From Chaetorhynchus papuensis (Eukaryota; Chordata; Aves; Passeriformes; Rhipiduridae): a DNA stretch of 64,000 nucleotides. Positions 13,501-26,803 of this stretch are shown here, piece after piece (position 1 is the first letter of the stretch; the number at the start of each line of letters is the position of its first letter). Below the pieces are notes generated by a model. The model did no database searches, was not told where the DNA came from, and saw only the letters and a program-made list of their open reading frames with translations. Both the position numbers and the translations under genes were made by a program. The stretch lies in the NCBI GenBank assembly GCA_013396525.1, contig VWYX01000701.1:1-64000 (forward strand). Direction: 5' to 3'.

Positions 13501-16500
13501 TAAATATGAAAGCAGTGACAAGTGGTTTTGTCAAGCACCAGGACAAATAGAGTGGAAAAGCTTTTAAAAGGCCAATCCCAAGTATGTGCATGTGAGTGCG
13601 TGCAGGAAAAGAAAATCTCAGCTTGCTCAAGACATCCATGCACTTCTTGAGAGTTGGTGTGAATAAATGGAATTGTCCATGTGAATACCATGAAGCAATA
13701 TAGACTGGAAACAGTTAAATGAGTCTGCCTACTCTATTCTGTGGCAGAAACACAAACGATATGTTGTTTGCATTCAAATGTCACGTTAAAAGATTAGGTG
13801 CATAAATTTGGGGATGTAGTTGTGAAAAAAATGCTTCTGGAGTGCAGGAATATTAATTTACTGGTCAATCCTTCCCCAACACAGCATTTTAAAAGATTAA
13901 CTTTCCTTTAGTACCAAATTCCTACTGAATATATGATTAACAAAAGCTAATTTTATGCATTTTTTAACTCTTGTGTACTACAAGTGACTTGAATCAAGTG
14001 CAAAAGTACGCAATACTGTTTTACAGTCTGACATAGTTTTCTCTGATGCTTTGAGCTCCTCTAAGTAGTCACTTGACTACAAATTGTAACACACTTGACT
14101 TTTCATACATAAAGGATAGCTTGAGATATTTTTAAGCTTTATTCAGGCTGTGAGCAGTGAACACACTGGATTAATATCAGTGAAAAACTAACTTTCAAAA
14201 AACTCCAGTGTTTTCACACCATAAGAGTTCTCTTTCCTTTCTTTTCTCTGAAAACAAAATAAGAGAATAATATGGAGTCTTGTGGTTATATGACTGTATA
14301 TCCACAGGTTTTGATATGTGTTTTTCTGTTACTTTAGAAAGAACTAATGTGACTGACAGAGCAGAAAAATTTATCCTAGAACAATATATCTTTTTGTGGG
14401 CAGAAAGGCTATGATGACAAAGTAACAAAACTGAAATATGATACAACTTTCGAAAACATGAAAAACACCCATTGCTCTTCTCTTTGACAAGCTTGTCACA
14501 GAGGTGAGACTAAAACAAACCTCCAGATACTCCATATTAATAGGCAGTGATGAACAACAAGGTTCCTGCTCTCTCTCCTCACGTGCCAGTGTTCAGGGGA
14601 AAGCAGTGCTACTGAATTCTCTTCCATACACTTAATACTCACTTGCTTGGTGCTTTGAAGTTAATGGAGTTATTCTGGAGTTAATTGGGTTTAACTCAGA
14701 GGAAAATTGGACCCACTAGAATGAGCACTGATACAAAAGGCTTTGGAAGCCAGCCTGCATTGCTGGTCAGAGATTAACAGTGTAGCAGAAAAGGACCTCT
14801 TAGAAAACAAGAAAGCCAGGAGGGTGATGCAGAGGAAACTTGCCCACTCTTCTGAACTGGCAGCTGTATCACACACTGTGGTGGGGAGGCACTCAGCAGC
14901 ACTCTCCACTGGTTCCAATCAATTTTCTCCTTGGTTCTTCACCACAAAAGTGATGTGTATGATGGAGGATGAATAAAAGAGAACTAAGCGGTTAGCACAG
15001 GTCTGAGCAGATGTGGGATAACTGTTACAGAGATAATAATTAGTTAATCATATCCAATGCCTTGAAATTATACATGCAACCATGTTGAAAAAAAAATAGA
15101 TCAATTTTATCGCATGTTGTTTAAAAACCTGTCCCCAAGTTAAAAGCCAACATCAGCTCTAACTTCTCACAGTAACATTGGATCAGTTGGTCAAAATAGT
15201 TTCTATGATCTGAAACCAAGAGTGATGCCACCAGCTATACCCTAAATTTCTTCCATGGTTACTGTGTGCATTTGCATAGTAATTGCATTTACAGTACAGT
15301 ATGCAAGCCCACATAAAGTGCCCCAAATAAAATTCATTCCTAAGACTTTTATATCCTTCAAATAAATGCATATTAACCAGCAAGGTTTTATCTTTCTCAT
15401 ACTGACTCATTTCCTCCTTCAGTAAATGATCACTGTGTAACCCATTGACTTTCTCCATGACTATTGGCAGCTATAAGAAAGATTTCTTGCACTAACAATA
15501 AGACAGGTGCCATGGAAATTGGGATACATTCATGTTGCTTTATGTATTTGTGAAGAATTTAATCGGTAATTACTGGAGATGGTGCTGGCAATTTTCTGTA
15601 GAGTGCAGGAGGATGTGTCAGATGTAAAACCTGCTCAGCATTTTCCCCTGTTGGGTTGCTGCTTTCTCTCTCCTGGACTGAAAGGAAAAACTGGCCAGGT
15701 GGTAATTTTTCAAATACACCACATTGAGTTCATGTTAGATTCATTGCTGGCATTGCCAGCTGGGAGTACCTTTCCTTTTAATGTGAATTATGAACAAAGG
15801 ACATATTTTTGGTTGTGCATGCTCTTGCTTGGCAAATAACTGATGCTGGCTGCTAAAACTCTCTCATGAAAACAAAGACACATCATGATCATTCAGGCCA
15901 TAATGGCCATTCGAGCCATCCTAAAATTATCTCTGAAGGCTGGGGAAGCAGTTGCACTTCCTTCTCTATAGACCTTGCCTGTGAAATTACACAAGCAGCT
16001 TTTCTCTTCTGTTTGACACCTGAGTGTAACTGCTACCCTGCTACAGCTGCAGGCTGGGTCCAAGTACCTGCAAATATAAACCAAGAGGGTTTAGTGGGCA
16101 AGCAAGGACTACAAAGGCTTTTGTCCCTCCCAGAGTCACCAGCTGGCACAGCATGTCACCCATGCCAAATGATCCAATCTGGTCAGGTGGCCGTGGAGGT
16201 AGACTGAACATGGTCCCAAAATGCTGACTTCAAATAAGGTCTTCAGGGAGGGTTTTTAGCTGTGGAATCACCACAGGCTTTTCTATTTTTATTGGTTTTC
16301 CATTAGTCAAGACTGATAGAACAATATTTTTCATCTGGTAATGGTAGGAGACCCAGACCATGGCTGCCATATGCTGACTTGGTTCTGAACATTGTTGACT
16401 TCCAGAGTGGACAGATGTAATCCAGTTGACTGAGAAATAACCTCAGCTCTGGAGAGGAAAATGTAAAACTCAGGTTGGTTCAAGAGACAGCAGCTGACCG

Positions 16501-18189
16501 GCAAAGAGAATGAAAGAGGGCAAATAAATCATTGTGATGTCTTCAGACTCTGACCTGACCTTCATCAGTCCCAACAGACTCATTCCACACTATTTGCAAG
16601 ATGACTTATTTCTAAAAAGCCATATGGCCACATTTGCACAGTAGGAATTCACATCAGCACAATGCATTATGCAAACTCGGATACGAACCCTGTGCACAGA
16701 CGCTGGGCAGGTCTTAAACTGGATGCAGTTCCATTTTGGGTACCCAACCATATATGCTGCAGCAGATGTCAATGTGCACCTCTGCTACATATCTGCTTCT
16801 GAAAGGCTACTTGAACAAATCTGGGTATGCTAGTGCAGTGTTCTCTGTGTTGTTCAACATCACAAGAAGAGAGTTTTCTCTGGGATTCACTCCTTTGAGA
16901 GACTGGAAGTCTCAGATATCAGGGCTCTCTGGCTAAAATGCAGAAATCGTCTCGGTCATTTCTTTCCCACTTTAATAACTCTAATAATAGTAACTAAACT
17001 AGATGAATTATGTGGCTTTTCCTCCTGCCCATGTTGAGCAAGAGGAGAACCAAAAATCGATACTAATTAGGTTATATGGTAGACTCATTTAATTCTCTAA
17101 AACGCTCAGAATACTACAGAGAGGAGCACAATGGAAATGCCTTGGAAGACGAGATTAGATAGATGTGATACTTGGGTGTCACTGGGATTAATAGTTTTTA
17201 AAATTGGGATGGTTAGAGGAATCTGAAATGAGACCATGGTGTGCATTCTCTTTGAGCAATTATTCAAACTGCAGTTAAGAGCTCTGACAAAGTTTTCAAT
17301 CTGTGACTCCTATGTCCTGACTTCCCACTGCTCATCCTTTGACAATTACAGAAACAAAAGCTTCAGGAGATCTCAGGACTGGGGCAGCACCATGATTAAC
17401 GTCAGACTGTTTAGGTAGGAGAATAGCCAATTTTCTGTTGGGGCTTTGAGGCTGTGATGATAGAGGAAGCTAAGAAATGAGAGGAAATGGTTTAATTTGT
17501 AGTGTGCTATTGACTATTTGTCCTCATCCTACTGCTTTTTCAAGCACAGGTGTGGAGGGTTTGGTTGTGGAAAGTAAGCTGCTGTGATACTTCCAGTTGA
17601 CTCTAAACTGGATCTTTCGTTGCCAAAGTACAGGGATTGGGAGACCAGCTGGAGACTGTTCAGCCCAGGCTTCTCCTACTGGATGCTGCTTTCAAGACAG
17701 AATAGAGCAGAGCATGAACCTAGACACGGAAAGCAATGCCAGAGCCTGTGGTATGAATGTAGGTTCCATCCTTAATTCCCTAGGAGGAAACCTATCAAGG
17801 TCTTGGAATATTTCCAGGCATAAGAATGCTTGTGCTACCAAACTGCTCAAATGTTGCCCAGCACAGCTAACACCTCCCAGACAAGTCTCAAGCTCTCTTG
17901 GCGTGTTAATCTGGCCAGGAACCATTCAAGGCTACGTGCAGCCACTTGGTTTTGGAGGTAAAGGCTATTTAATGCTATGGACATAAGCCACTCTCTAGTA
18001 GCTGAGACCAGTGCTAGAGAATGAATCAGGCACTATTAATTCAGCAAAGCTCAATTCATTAGCTCTAGTACAACAAGGACCAAGAAAAATAACAACAAAA
18101 TGCTTTTGTTGAGCACTTGGGCATGCTTTGAGAGGAGCTTGCTTTCTTCTCTGAGTAATCAGTGTTATTTTAACTGCTATCCTTGGCTA

Positions 18190-18716
18190 AATTCCTACTG
18201 AGTCACTTTAGGTATTTCAAATCCATCCTGTCCAATCTACCTGCCTTCCAAAAATAGCTTTCTTCTAAAATCTGTCTAAATTTTGCACTTCTTGGCATTG
18301 ATGACAATATATTCACATTTTCCCATTTATTTCCTCCCAGTTTTAATATTCTGCCATATCTTCTGACTTACGCTCTTTCTCACTTTTTAACCCTCCCTAC
18401 CCCTAATTCCAACTGTACCTACAGATTGATCCATACTTATACATGCTTTCATTTCCTCTTATGCTTCTTGTTTTTCCCAATTTCTTGCAATATTTTCTTC
18501 TGATTATTTTACCGCTTCCTGTAGTGTATTCCCCATCACTCCTTTCATAATGCCACCTTTTCATCTTGACCCATCATTCCTCTGTATACTGATACTTTTC
18601 CTTCATTATTACACTTCTTTAATACTAGAAAAGTTTGCAAAAATATTCCTCATCCTTCCCTTTGATAATAACAATAGTCCTTTACCTTATCATTTTTTCT
18701 TATGCTTTAACCAGGT
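18190..18716. other. G-poor, pyrimidine-rich stretch
   Basis: Over roughly 500 bases the + strand is made mostly of C, T and A with G very scarce; short motifs such as CTTCC, TTTCC and CATTCC recur without a fixed period. The flanks return abruptly to normal composition. It is neither a simple tandem repeat nor coding. It may be an old pyrimidine-rich simple repeat that has decayed, or a region with strong strand asymmetry. Confidence 0.6.
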
Positions 18717-20312
18717 CTGACTGCAAAGAGCAATACAAAAAGAACAATAAGAAGGCGATAGAAATAGAAAGGTCCAAACCATGGTAATGACGTGATATAT
18801 GAATACTTTGTGTGTTTAAGTAAGTCTAACATGCACTCTGGTAAACATTGATCTGCAGGCATTCTCTTGATTTGGCCATTAGACTCCCAAAATTCCCTTT
18901 GATTTCAATGTGACACCATGTTGACCAACCTTTAGGTCTATGTACAGTCCAAACATACCTCCAGGAAGAATGTGGAGTCTGGGAAGGACAACTCATAGTA
19001 AACAACCTTAGGTCATAAATTTCTCTAGCTGTAAACATGAAGCTGCACATATTAAATCTCAAATAACTTCTAATCATAGCCTTATCAAAGCACATCAGGG
19101 CATACTTCATTGTAACATCAATAAGCTGCTGCACACCAGGGATATTTGAAAACAAGTGTCTTTTTTCCTTTTCCTGTAAAATACTTTTGAAACCAATAAA
19201 TGCTTCTTGAAATCAGGACTATTTCCATAGAAATAGTTTTTAGAGAAAGTTGTTAGGTATGAGAAAAAAAGCAGACCTGTCAAGTTTCCCTGGTCAGTAG
19301 GAGCCAAATTATTGCTGTCCAGTTCATCCATAAAAGCTGGCTGATATGCAGTCTTCTGGCACTGGAAGATTTATATTCTCTTTAACTTTTTCAGAATATA
19401 TACTGTCCAAACAGGATGAAGCCCGCACAGCACGAACAAAGAACATGCTATATTTAAGAGGTCATGTCTGACTTTGAACATATGGTAACGATTCTTGAAG
19501 CCAGAAATAAAATGTAATACTTGTAATATGGCATGTAATACTTTCTGTACTCCACCAAATTACCAGGGAGACAGATTGTGCTTTTCTGAGTATACTGAAA
19601 AATGTCCCTCCTCATTATGATTTTGCCCTTTTTGTATTACCATATCATTATTCTTTTTCTTTTGTACTCCAGTGTGCAATTTAGATGACTGCATTCTTTG
19701 GCAACATTAAATATTTTCAGGATTGCTTAGAAAATTATCAGATATTTATTATTCTCCAGACAATATGAATTCATCAGTAGAAATATACACCTCAAGAGGA
19801 GCCACCCATTGCATTTAGCCAAACCAGCCAACCATTCCAAAGGCAATAAAACAGTGTTTATCACCTGGAATAAACTGTGACATTTCCTAATAAGATTTCC
19901 AAGCTGAATCTTGTTGGCAGCCATTTTATATTGGTGATACTAATAAAGAGTGGAACCTGATGTTAATAACTAGTTGCTGTTTTCTTTTATAATATTTTTC
20001 TCTATAATTTTTTAGCACAGAAGCACACTTCCCTTGGGTTTCTTATTGTTTGGGGCAGGGCATTTGTGTGGCATTGGTAGAGGTGCAGCCTCAGCTGAGC
20101 TGATGAACAAACAGCCTCCATGAGCTCGTGCCTGAAAAACACAAAATGAGAAGGCCCTCATAGGACAACCTATGTGTATTTATTTTCACAAAGGAACAGA
20201 AAACTGTTCTTTTGAGATGGCAGCTCCCCACAGACATCCAACTCAGTGGCCAATGCTTCTGATAAACCCTCTGGACCTGCAGGGACATATGTTTCCTCAT
20301 GGCAGCATTGCT

Positions 20313-20348
20313 CTTTCCCATCTTTCCCATCTTTCCCATCTTTCCCAT
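20313..20348. repeat. 9-bp tandem repeat, 4 copies
   Basis: Four identical tandem copies of CTTTCCCAT. Because 9 is divisible by 3, it shows up as repeated tripeptides in all open frames across it, which is not evidence of coding. Confidence 0.93.
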
Positions 20349-23300
20349 TGCTGCGAAGCTGCACCAGCTGGGAGAAACCATGAGATGCAGAAAGACAAGA
20401 GCCTTCCACATTTCCAGGGATTCCTCTTCTTTTCAGTGACAAAAGGAACCAGCAACTTGACTCCATATGGAAGGAAATGAGAAATGGATACAGTTTGGGC
20501 CAGAGAAAACATGATCAGAGGAAAAATAATTCCCACCACCACAGGAAAGGTTGGGAGAATTTCTTTGGTAGGCACCAATGCAGGAGAACATGTCAGATGG
20601 TTGGGGTGGTCCCTCCTGGTAGCCAAAACCTATTAAACCTTTGCACATCCTCCCAAACCTGGGAAAGGAGGAGGTCTCAGCAGGCAATTACTTGAGTCCA
20701 CTGCTTGAGAGAGGAAGTGGGACTCAAATTGTGTGGTTTCTTTTTTTAGTTTAAATGAAGAAACCTAATTAAAATGATAGGAATTTCCTGGAGAAATTCT
20801 CAGTCTTTTCATTTTTTAAGAGACTTTGTATTACAAAAGGTGTTTGAAGTCCTTGAATTTTTACCCTTTAGCCACCTTTAATCTAATTTCTAATCTCTTA
20901 ATAGCCTTGAGTTCTGAACACTTTAAATTATTAAACATCTTTGGGGGATTATTATTTATATTTCTGATTATACAAAACAGTATCAATTGCACAACAATAT
21001 TCCTCCCCATTTATGTCAAATTAAACTATCAGGGATGTAAGGCATATACTTTAAGGGCAGGGTATTTGCATTTGAAACACTTTAAAAGACTTGTGCTTTC
21101 AAGCAGGTTGAAGAAGATGAGTGGTAAGAAATGATGGAACAGCAAGATCCCAGCATAGGCCCTAAGTCACTAGAGGCTCATTGTTTTTTTGTCACCTTTG
21201 TTGTACAGGTAGAGGCTGCCCATGGCCATGGAGCAAGCAGTGGTCAGTCACCAGGGGGGTGGTGGGCCATGCAGACCCCCGAGGCACAGGGAAGAGAGCC
21301 ACCTGCTTTTCTCAGCTGGGATGGGCCTCCTTCCCACTCCCAGGCCTTCCCACCTCCCCATGCTCCACTGCCAGGGAGAAGTGCTCAGGTTTAGACACCA
21401 GTCTAAATCAGTTTGGGTCTTCAACTGCATCTAAGCCCCTTTGCTCCTCTAGACTTTCTTTCCTGCCCCGTGTCTACCCTTCTCAGAGGCTTACTGCCTT
21501 ACTGTGCCTCTGATCATGAACCCTCCTCTGCCTCCTTCACTTTTCCGTGGGCCCCTGGCACAAAGACTGTTTGTTATTTCCCTCCCCCTAATCGTCTTTC
21601 CCCCTTCCCCTTGGAAGATGCCAGCTGTGGCAGGGACAGCAATTCTTGCCCTGCTGAGGCACCAGTTCAAGCACCACTCTGAAGGCAAAAAGGTTCTGGG
21701 GAACACAGGACAGGCAGCAGTCCTCCCCTTAAGGAGAGGAGCAACTTGCTTTACACCTTGCTGCAAGCTGTGGAGTAAAACACTCTCTAGTAAGGCATCC
21801 AAAGCAGATATTTGCAGTGTGAGCTAATACCAGTGGAAAAGCTTGATTCTTATCAAATAAAGCCTCATTTGTAAAAATCAGGAATTTATTTGCTGTCAAA
21901 AGACAAACAAACTTTATTAATGTGGAAAGAGTATTAGCTTTTTTCACTTTGCTTGCTCTTGCTTTTTTCATTGTTTTATTTTACTCCAACTGTTTTTATT
22001 AGACCTCAGCTTTAGTTACTGTTAATTTGCCTCCACTTGTTTTCATCTCCCACCTAAGAAACAGCTTTAATATCCAGCACCAGAAACATCTTTTGAGAGC
22101 TAAATTTGTTTCCCTAACTTCAGGGCAAGATTTCAAATTGTCTTTTCTGAGCATCTAGCATGTTTTCTAGACACCCTAGCAAAAAGTCCACGAAGTTTCT
22201 GAGGAGCCCACAGTTGGGCTTGTAACTCATCACTGACACCCACTGTAGAGTCTGGCTTTCTTTATATGAAACAAATGCCTATTCAGTGTACTATTGTTAG
22301 AACCTGGATCTAGCTGCCACCATTGTTCAGGATGACAGTGCTCTACTTCAGTTGTCCTATTGATTAAATATGCACAAAAAGTACATTATGAGACAGACTT
22401 GAACTATTTACTGGTATTATTTTCAATCTGTATTGCTGTAGCAGCTATGGTTGCCAGCTGAGCTCTAGGGAGGTTTGGTTTTTTTTTTTGATAATGTACC
22501 ATTATAGAAAAGCAATATCTTCTGTGAGCTTGCAGTCTGAGGTGTGATCCAGGAGGTGTGTGTGCTCAAACTTATCTGCTGAAGCTGTGCATCCATATCC
22601 ATGGCTGCTCAGAGAATAGATATCTAAGCATATTTGTAGTCTTACACTTCCGAGTTCAGACTTGTAGTTCAATTTTAAACTTTTCCCTGTTCTTTTTATT
22701 TTTCTTTCAATATTGAATTTTACTGTGCACTTATTTTTACATTTAATACCTAATAAATTAAATCTTTCCTATTAAGAGCAGGTATATTTAGACATATTTT
22801 TAAACACAGTAATTTTTTATGCACTATTTGGATCAGAGTAATTCTGAAAGATGAGTTAAGACATAATTCTGTAGTTCAGTTTCTCTGCAGGAGACTGTCC
22901 CATGTGCTTTACGTAAAAGGCCTGACTCATACAGGTGTGATGGCAAGATGAAGGCCACTAAACTGAAAGATGAAAAGAGCCAGAAGACATTGGTTAAGGC
23001 ATTTTGGCTGAAAAACTTTAGTTTTAGAAGGTCAGCATAAAAAGTCATTCAGCTCTCCTTCTTACCCTAGAAAGAGAGAACAATAATAAAATCAGGCAGC
23101 AATAAATTTAGAGCAAATTAAAAAAATACTTTTATGTAGCACATGTCCTGACTATAGAATTCATCGCTGTAATAGGTCACCAAGTTAAATACCATGGATG
23201 GATAACTTTATCATCACTCCTGAGCCAAGTACTCCCCACCACAGCAAAGCCAACAATCTTCAGTGAAACTGAAACAAGATCTAAGTAAAACAGTGGGATT

Positions 23301-25023
23301 TACCCCAGTATTGATGATATGGCTATGCTCTGTGAGAAGAACAATAAAGGTAATTAGATTCCATGCTCAGCACTTCATCTGTTTAGTGAAGTGGAAGAGT
23401 AAACTCCCTTTTACCACTCCATAATTTGATAAAACCTCCATAAAGGGGCTTTAAAAGTAATAGATACTGGCCATGGGGACAGCACTGGGTCACAGATGCT
23501 TTACTGAAAAACTTGCTTTAGCTACAAATTATGCTGGCAAGCTATAGGAATCCCAGGGCATGCATAACTATGAACTATAGGACTCCATACATATGGACTG
23601 AGAACTTACTTCCCCTGTCCTCACCTATGAAGAACTTTTCAGCCCAATGAGAATTACACAATGGTGTTATAAATTACATGCCAGGCTTCGGTCTGATCTT
23701 GCATATTTATACTTCTAAACCTTTCAAACTACTGGTTTCTAATTAAAATTATGACATACTCTTTCAACAACAATGACTCAGTATATAAGGAACCTGCATA
23801 CCTTTCAAACCTTTCACAAGGAAAAAAGTCAGCCTTAGTTTGCAACTGTGTTTATTGTTTCTGTGGCTTTAAGTAACACTACCTCTTTAGAAGCAGACGG
23901 CCTCATCAGTGTGCTGGCAGGAATGTGACACAGGAGACATGAGTCTAGAGCCAAATTCAAGGAAGATTACAGTGTGCAAGTCCCAGTTTTCAGTAAAAAG
24001 AAGATTCTTCTCAAAGATAAATACGTACCCTTTAAAGATAACCTTTAAAGTGAGAGCCAAGTCTACCTAACACTGGTGGGGAGACTCTTCGTGGGTCTCC
24101 AGGGAGAGATGTTACCAACCCTATGGGTGCTTTACTGCCCCTCATCACTACTACTTCAGCCTCACATATCAAAGTGGGAAAGCTTCTGGCACTGTCCATA
24201 CCATGCAAAGGAATTGATTCCTTTGCTGTTACCACTTCAGGGCTGAGGGAATCCTCCTTTTTCCTCACATACAGATATTAAATGTCAGTATCAGCAGTTG
24301 GCATTCAGCAGCCAACATTGTCAGAGGGAACATCTCGATGGTCATTGCCTCAGCCTTGGCAGGAGAAGCAGGGTGAATGCAAATGCAGGCAAAGCTGTAT
24401 ATTGGCCAACCTACCACCAGGAAAATAACCTTTAGCACTATCCTGTGCCTGGAGCTCCAGAGGGAGGTGCCACCTCCTTAGAGCAGAGGCTTCTAAAAAG
24501 GGTGCCTGAAAAGGGTGCCACAGCCATCCTAGGAGGAATCGTTCTGCACTTGGGAGGAGTTCCTACCAAAAGACACTGTGCCACAGGGCCAATGGGAATT
24601 GCTTTTTTTGGAGTAACTTCCAGGATGATGCAGCCTGGGGAGACAGAATGCAGAGAAAACGAACAGCTCCAACCACGATGACCCGCTGCAGGGATGGTGG
24701 AGTTTCACACCTGCAGCCTCCATACGTTCGTGCTGCAAGCCTCAGCACAGGGAAGGCAGAGGAGCACCTGCGGTGCTCTCTCCATGCTGTGGTCGCCAAG
24801 CTCCTACTCCCATTCTGCTGGTTGACTTCGCTCCAGTTTGGCCCCCATTACCGCACCCTCGGCGTGAGGCAGGCAAACAAAAAGGTGCAGCTCCTCTCCC
24901 TCCCCGGGCCGCCCGCACACCCCGGGCAAGTGCCGCCACCCCATCGGTGGTGCTGGCACGGCTCCCTCGGGGCGCCCGGTGACACCGTCCATCACTGCCG
25001 TTTTACAGCCGGGCTTCACTCTC

Positions 25024-25079
25024 AAAAAAAAAAAAAAAAAAAAAAAGAAAGAAAAAAAAGAAAAGAAAAGGAAAAAAAA
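25024..25079. repeat. Homopurine A-rich tract at island edge
   Basis: A23 followed by 33 bases containing only A and G. It separates the AT-rich upstream DNA from the core of the CpG island. Long poly(dA) tracts resist nucleosome wrapping, so it may help keep the promoter open; a decayed retroposon tail is the alternative. Confidence 0.9.
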
Positions 25080-25577
25080 TTACTTTTCCCGCCCCCGCAG
25101 CGATGCTTAATTCAGGGAAAATAAAATCCAACAAACGCACACCCCAGCCGCTGGCTGCGCTCCCCCGCAGGCTGCCCCGCTGCCCGGCCCGCCGGGAGCA
25201 GGTGTTCGGCGCTGCCACCGCCCCAGACCCCCCTCCCGCCGGCGGCGGCACCTTGCGAGTCATCCCGGCTCCCTCCCTCTCCCCCCGCTCCCCCCGCCCC
25301 GGGCGGCCGTCGGGTGTCGCTTCCCATTTCACTTGGAGATATTTTCGGGTGGCAGGAGCCGCCTCGTCATTTCCGCCAGGAGAAAAAGACACCGGCGCGG
25401 CAGCCGCGGCCGCGGAGAGCCGCGGGAGGCGCCGGGCACCAGAGCGGGCAGAGTCGAGCCAGTGGCCCGCTCGCCGCCGCCCGGGACTGACCTCTCGGAG
25501 GGGCCGGGAGCCGCCGCCGCTGCCCGCGGGTTCGCGGGGGCGGGAGGTGTCGGAGCGTGCCGCCCCCTTCTCCCCCT

Positions 25578-25598
25578 TCCTCCTCCTCCTCCTCCTCC
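25578..25598. repeat. (TCC)7 in a polypyrimidine tract
   Basis: Seven perfect TCC units within a C/T-only tract at about 25,564-25,606, roughly 210 bases upstream of the start codon. It is either core promoter or 5' UTR. Such mirror-like polypyrimidine tracts can adopt triplex structure and vary in length between individuals. Confidence 0.88.
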
Positions 25599-25620
25599 CC
25601 CTCCCCGCCGAGCCGGCAAC

Positions 25621-25629
25621 ATGAACTGA
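25621..25629 (+). other. Two-codon upstream ORF (Met-Asn-stop)
   Basis: An ATG with A at -3 is followed by one AAC codon and TGA, 184 bases upstream of the main start and in the same frame. The TGA is the nearest upstream in-frame stop of the CNKSR2 frame. If transcription starts upstream of 25,621, this minimal ORF would be met by scanning ribosomes and could dampen translation. Confidence 0.6.
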
Positions 25630-26130
<501 letters not shown>

Positions 26131-26296
26131 TAGAGTCGGGGAGGGGGCCGGGGGCGGAGGCGAGGCTGTGCCCGCGGGAAGCCGGGGTGCTGCCCGGCGG
26201 CGACCGCGGTGTGGCGATGGAGGAGCCCCCAGCAGCGGAGGGGCGCGGGGAGCGTGTCCGGCCGCTCCCGGCGGGTGCGGCGCCAAACGAGTCGCG

Positions 26297-26674
26297 AATA
26301 AAAGTTGAGCGAACGTGCAGCGCTCGCCCGTGCTGGGGGACGGGGGCACAGGGTTGCGACCTCCCTCGCGAGGAGGGGGCCAGGGGGGCTTCGCGGGCAG
26401 CGAGGCCGGGGGTCGATCCGCGCCCTCGGAGGTGCCGGGGCTCCCCCCCCGCTGCTGGGAAGCCGCCGTGCCGGGCGAGGGGCTCCTCCGGCCGGGCCGG
26501 GGGCTCCGCACATCAGGCGGTCGCCGTCCCCTTCCCCGGGGGAGACACTTCAAGATCGGTGATTGAAGGGAGCACGAACAGTCTGGGCTTTAGGCTGCGT
26601 GTGGTTGTTGCGCTGCTCCGCTCCTCCCGCTCCCTCACCTGTCCTCCCCTCAAATAAACTCTGATGAGAATAAA
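26297..26674 (+). promoter_or_regulatory. Cluster of three intronic AATAAA signals
   Basis: Canonical AATAAA hexamers sit at 26,297-26,302, 26,653-26,658 and 26,669-26,674, all within 800 bases of the exon 1 donor. A T/G-rich stretch follows at about 26,757-26,803. Early intronic poly(A) signals in long introns are normally suppressed by U1 snRNP bound to the donor; whether these are used is unknown. Confidence 0.45.
26375..26412 (+). other. Potential G-quadruplex
   Basis: Four G-runs on the + strand (26,375-26,379; 26,383-26,388; 26,395-26,397; 26,408-26,412) are separated by loops of 3, 6 and 10 bases. It lies 500 bases into the transcribed strand of intron 1, so it could form in the nascent RNA or the displaced strand. 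Confidence 0.6.
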
Positions 26675-26756
26675 ATTTGGACCTTTTGGAAACGCTTTTC
26701 TTTATTCTCTGTGCATGCCATTCTGACATGGCTTTAATGCTGTAATGTGAAAAGGT

Positions 26757-26803
26757 ATTTTGTTTGTGGTTTTTTTGTGTGTGGTTTTTTTTTTTTTCTT
26801 ATT
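26757..26803. repeat. T/G-rich low-complexity stretch
   Basis: A TTTGTGG-like unit grades into a T-run of about 14. It resembles the GU/U-rich element that follows poly(A) sites, although it is about 85 bases beyond the nearest AATAAA. Confidence 0.7.

Larger units (their letters stand above)
10019..24889. other. Gene-free upstream DNA
   Basis: I see no gene here. The region is AT-rich with scattered short open frames on both strands that overlap one another and have no recognisable domains. Two GC-richer patches (about 11,830-12,240 and 21,190-21,830) give the densest overlapping frames but no coding signature. A T-rich homopolymer, a 9-bp tandem repeat and a G-poor stretch are listed separately. 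It probably holds distal regulatory DNA of CNKSR2, which I infer only from position. Confidence 0.6.

Noticed and set aside
20172..20480. Overlapping open frames on both strands near a repeated Ser-His-Leu motif
   Set aside because: The motif is only the translation of the 9-bp tandem repeat.
24648..25124. 158-codon + strand open frame before the island
   Set aside because: It runs into the poly(A) tract as poly-Lys and shows no domain.
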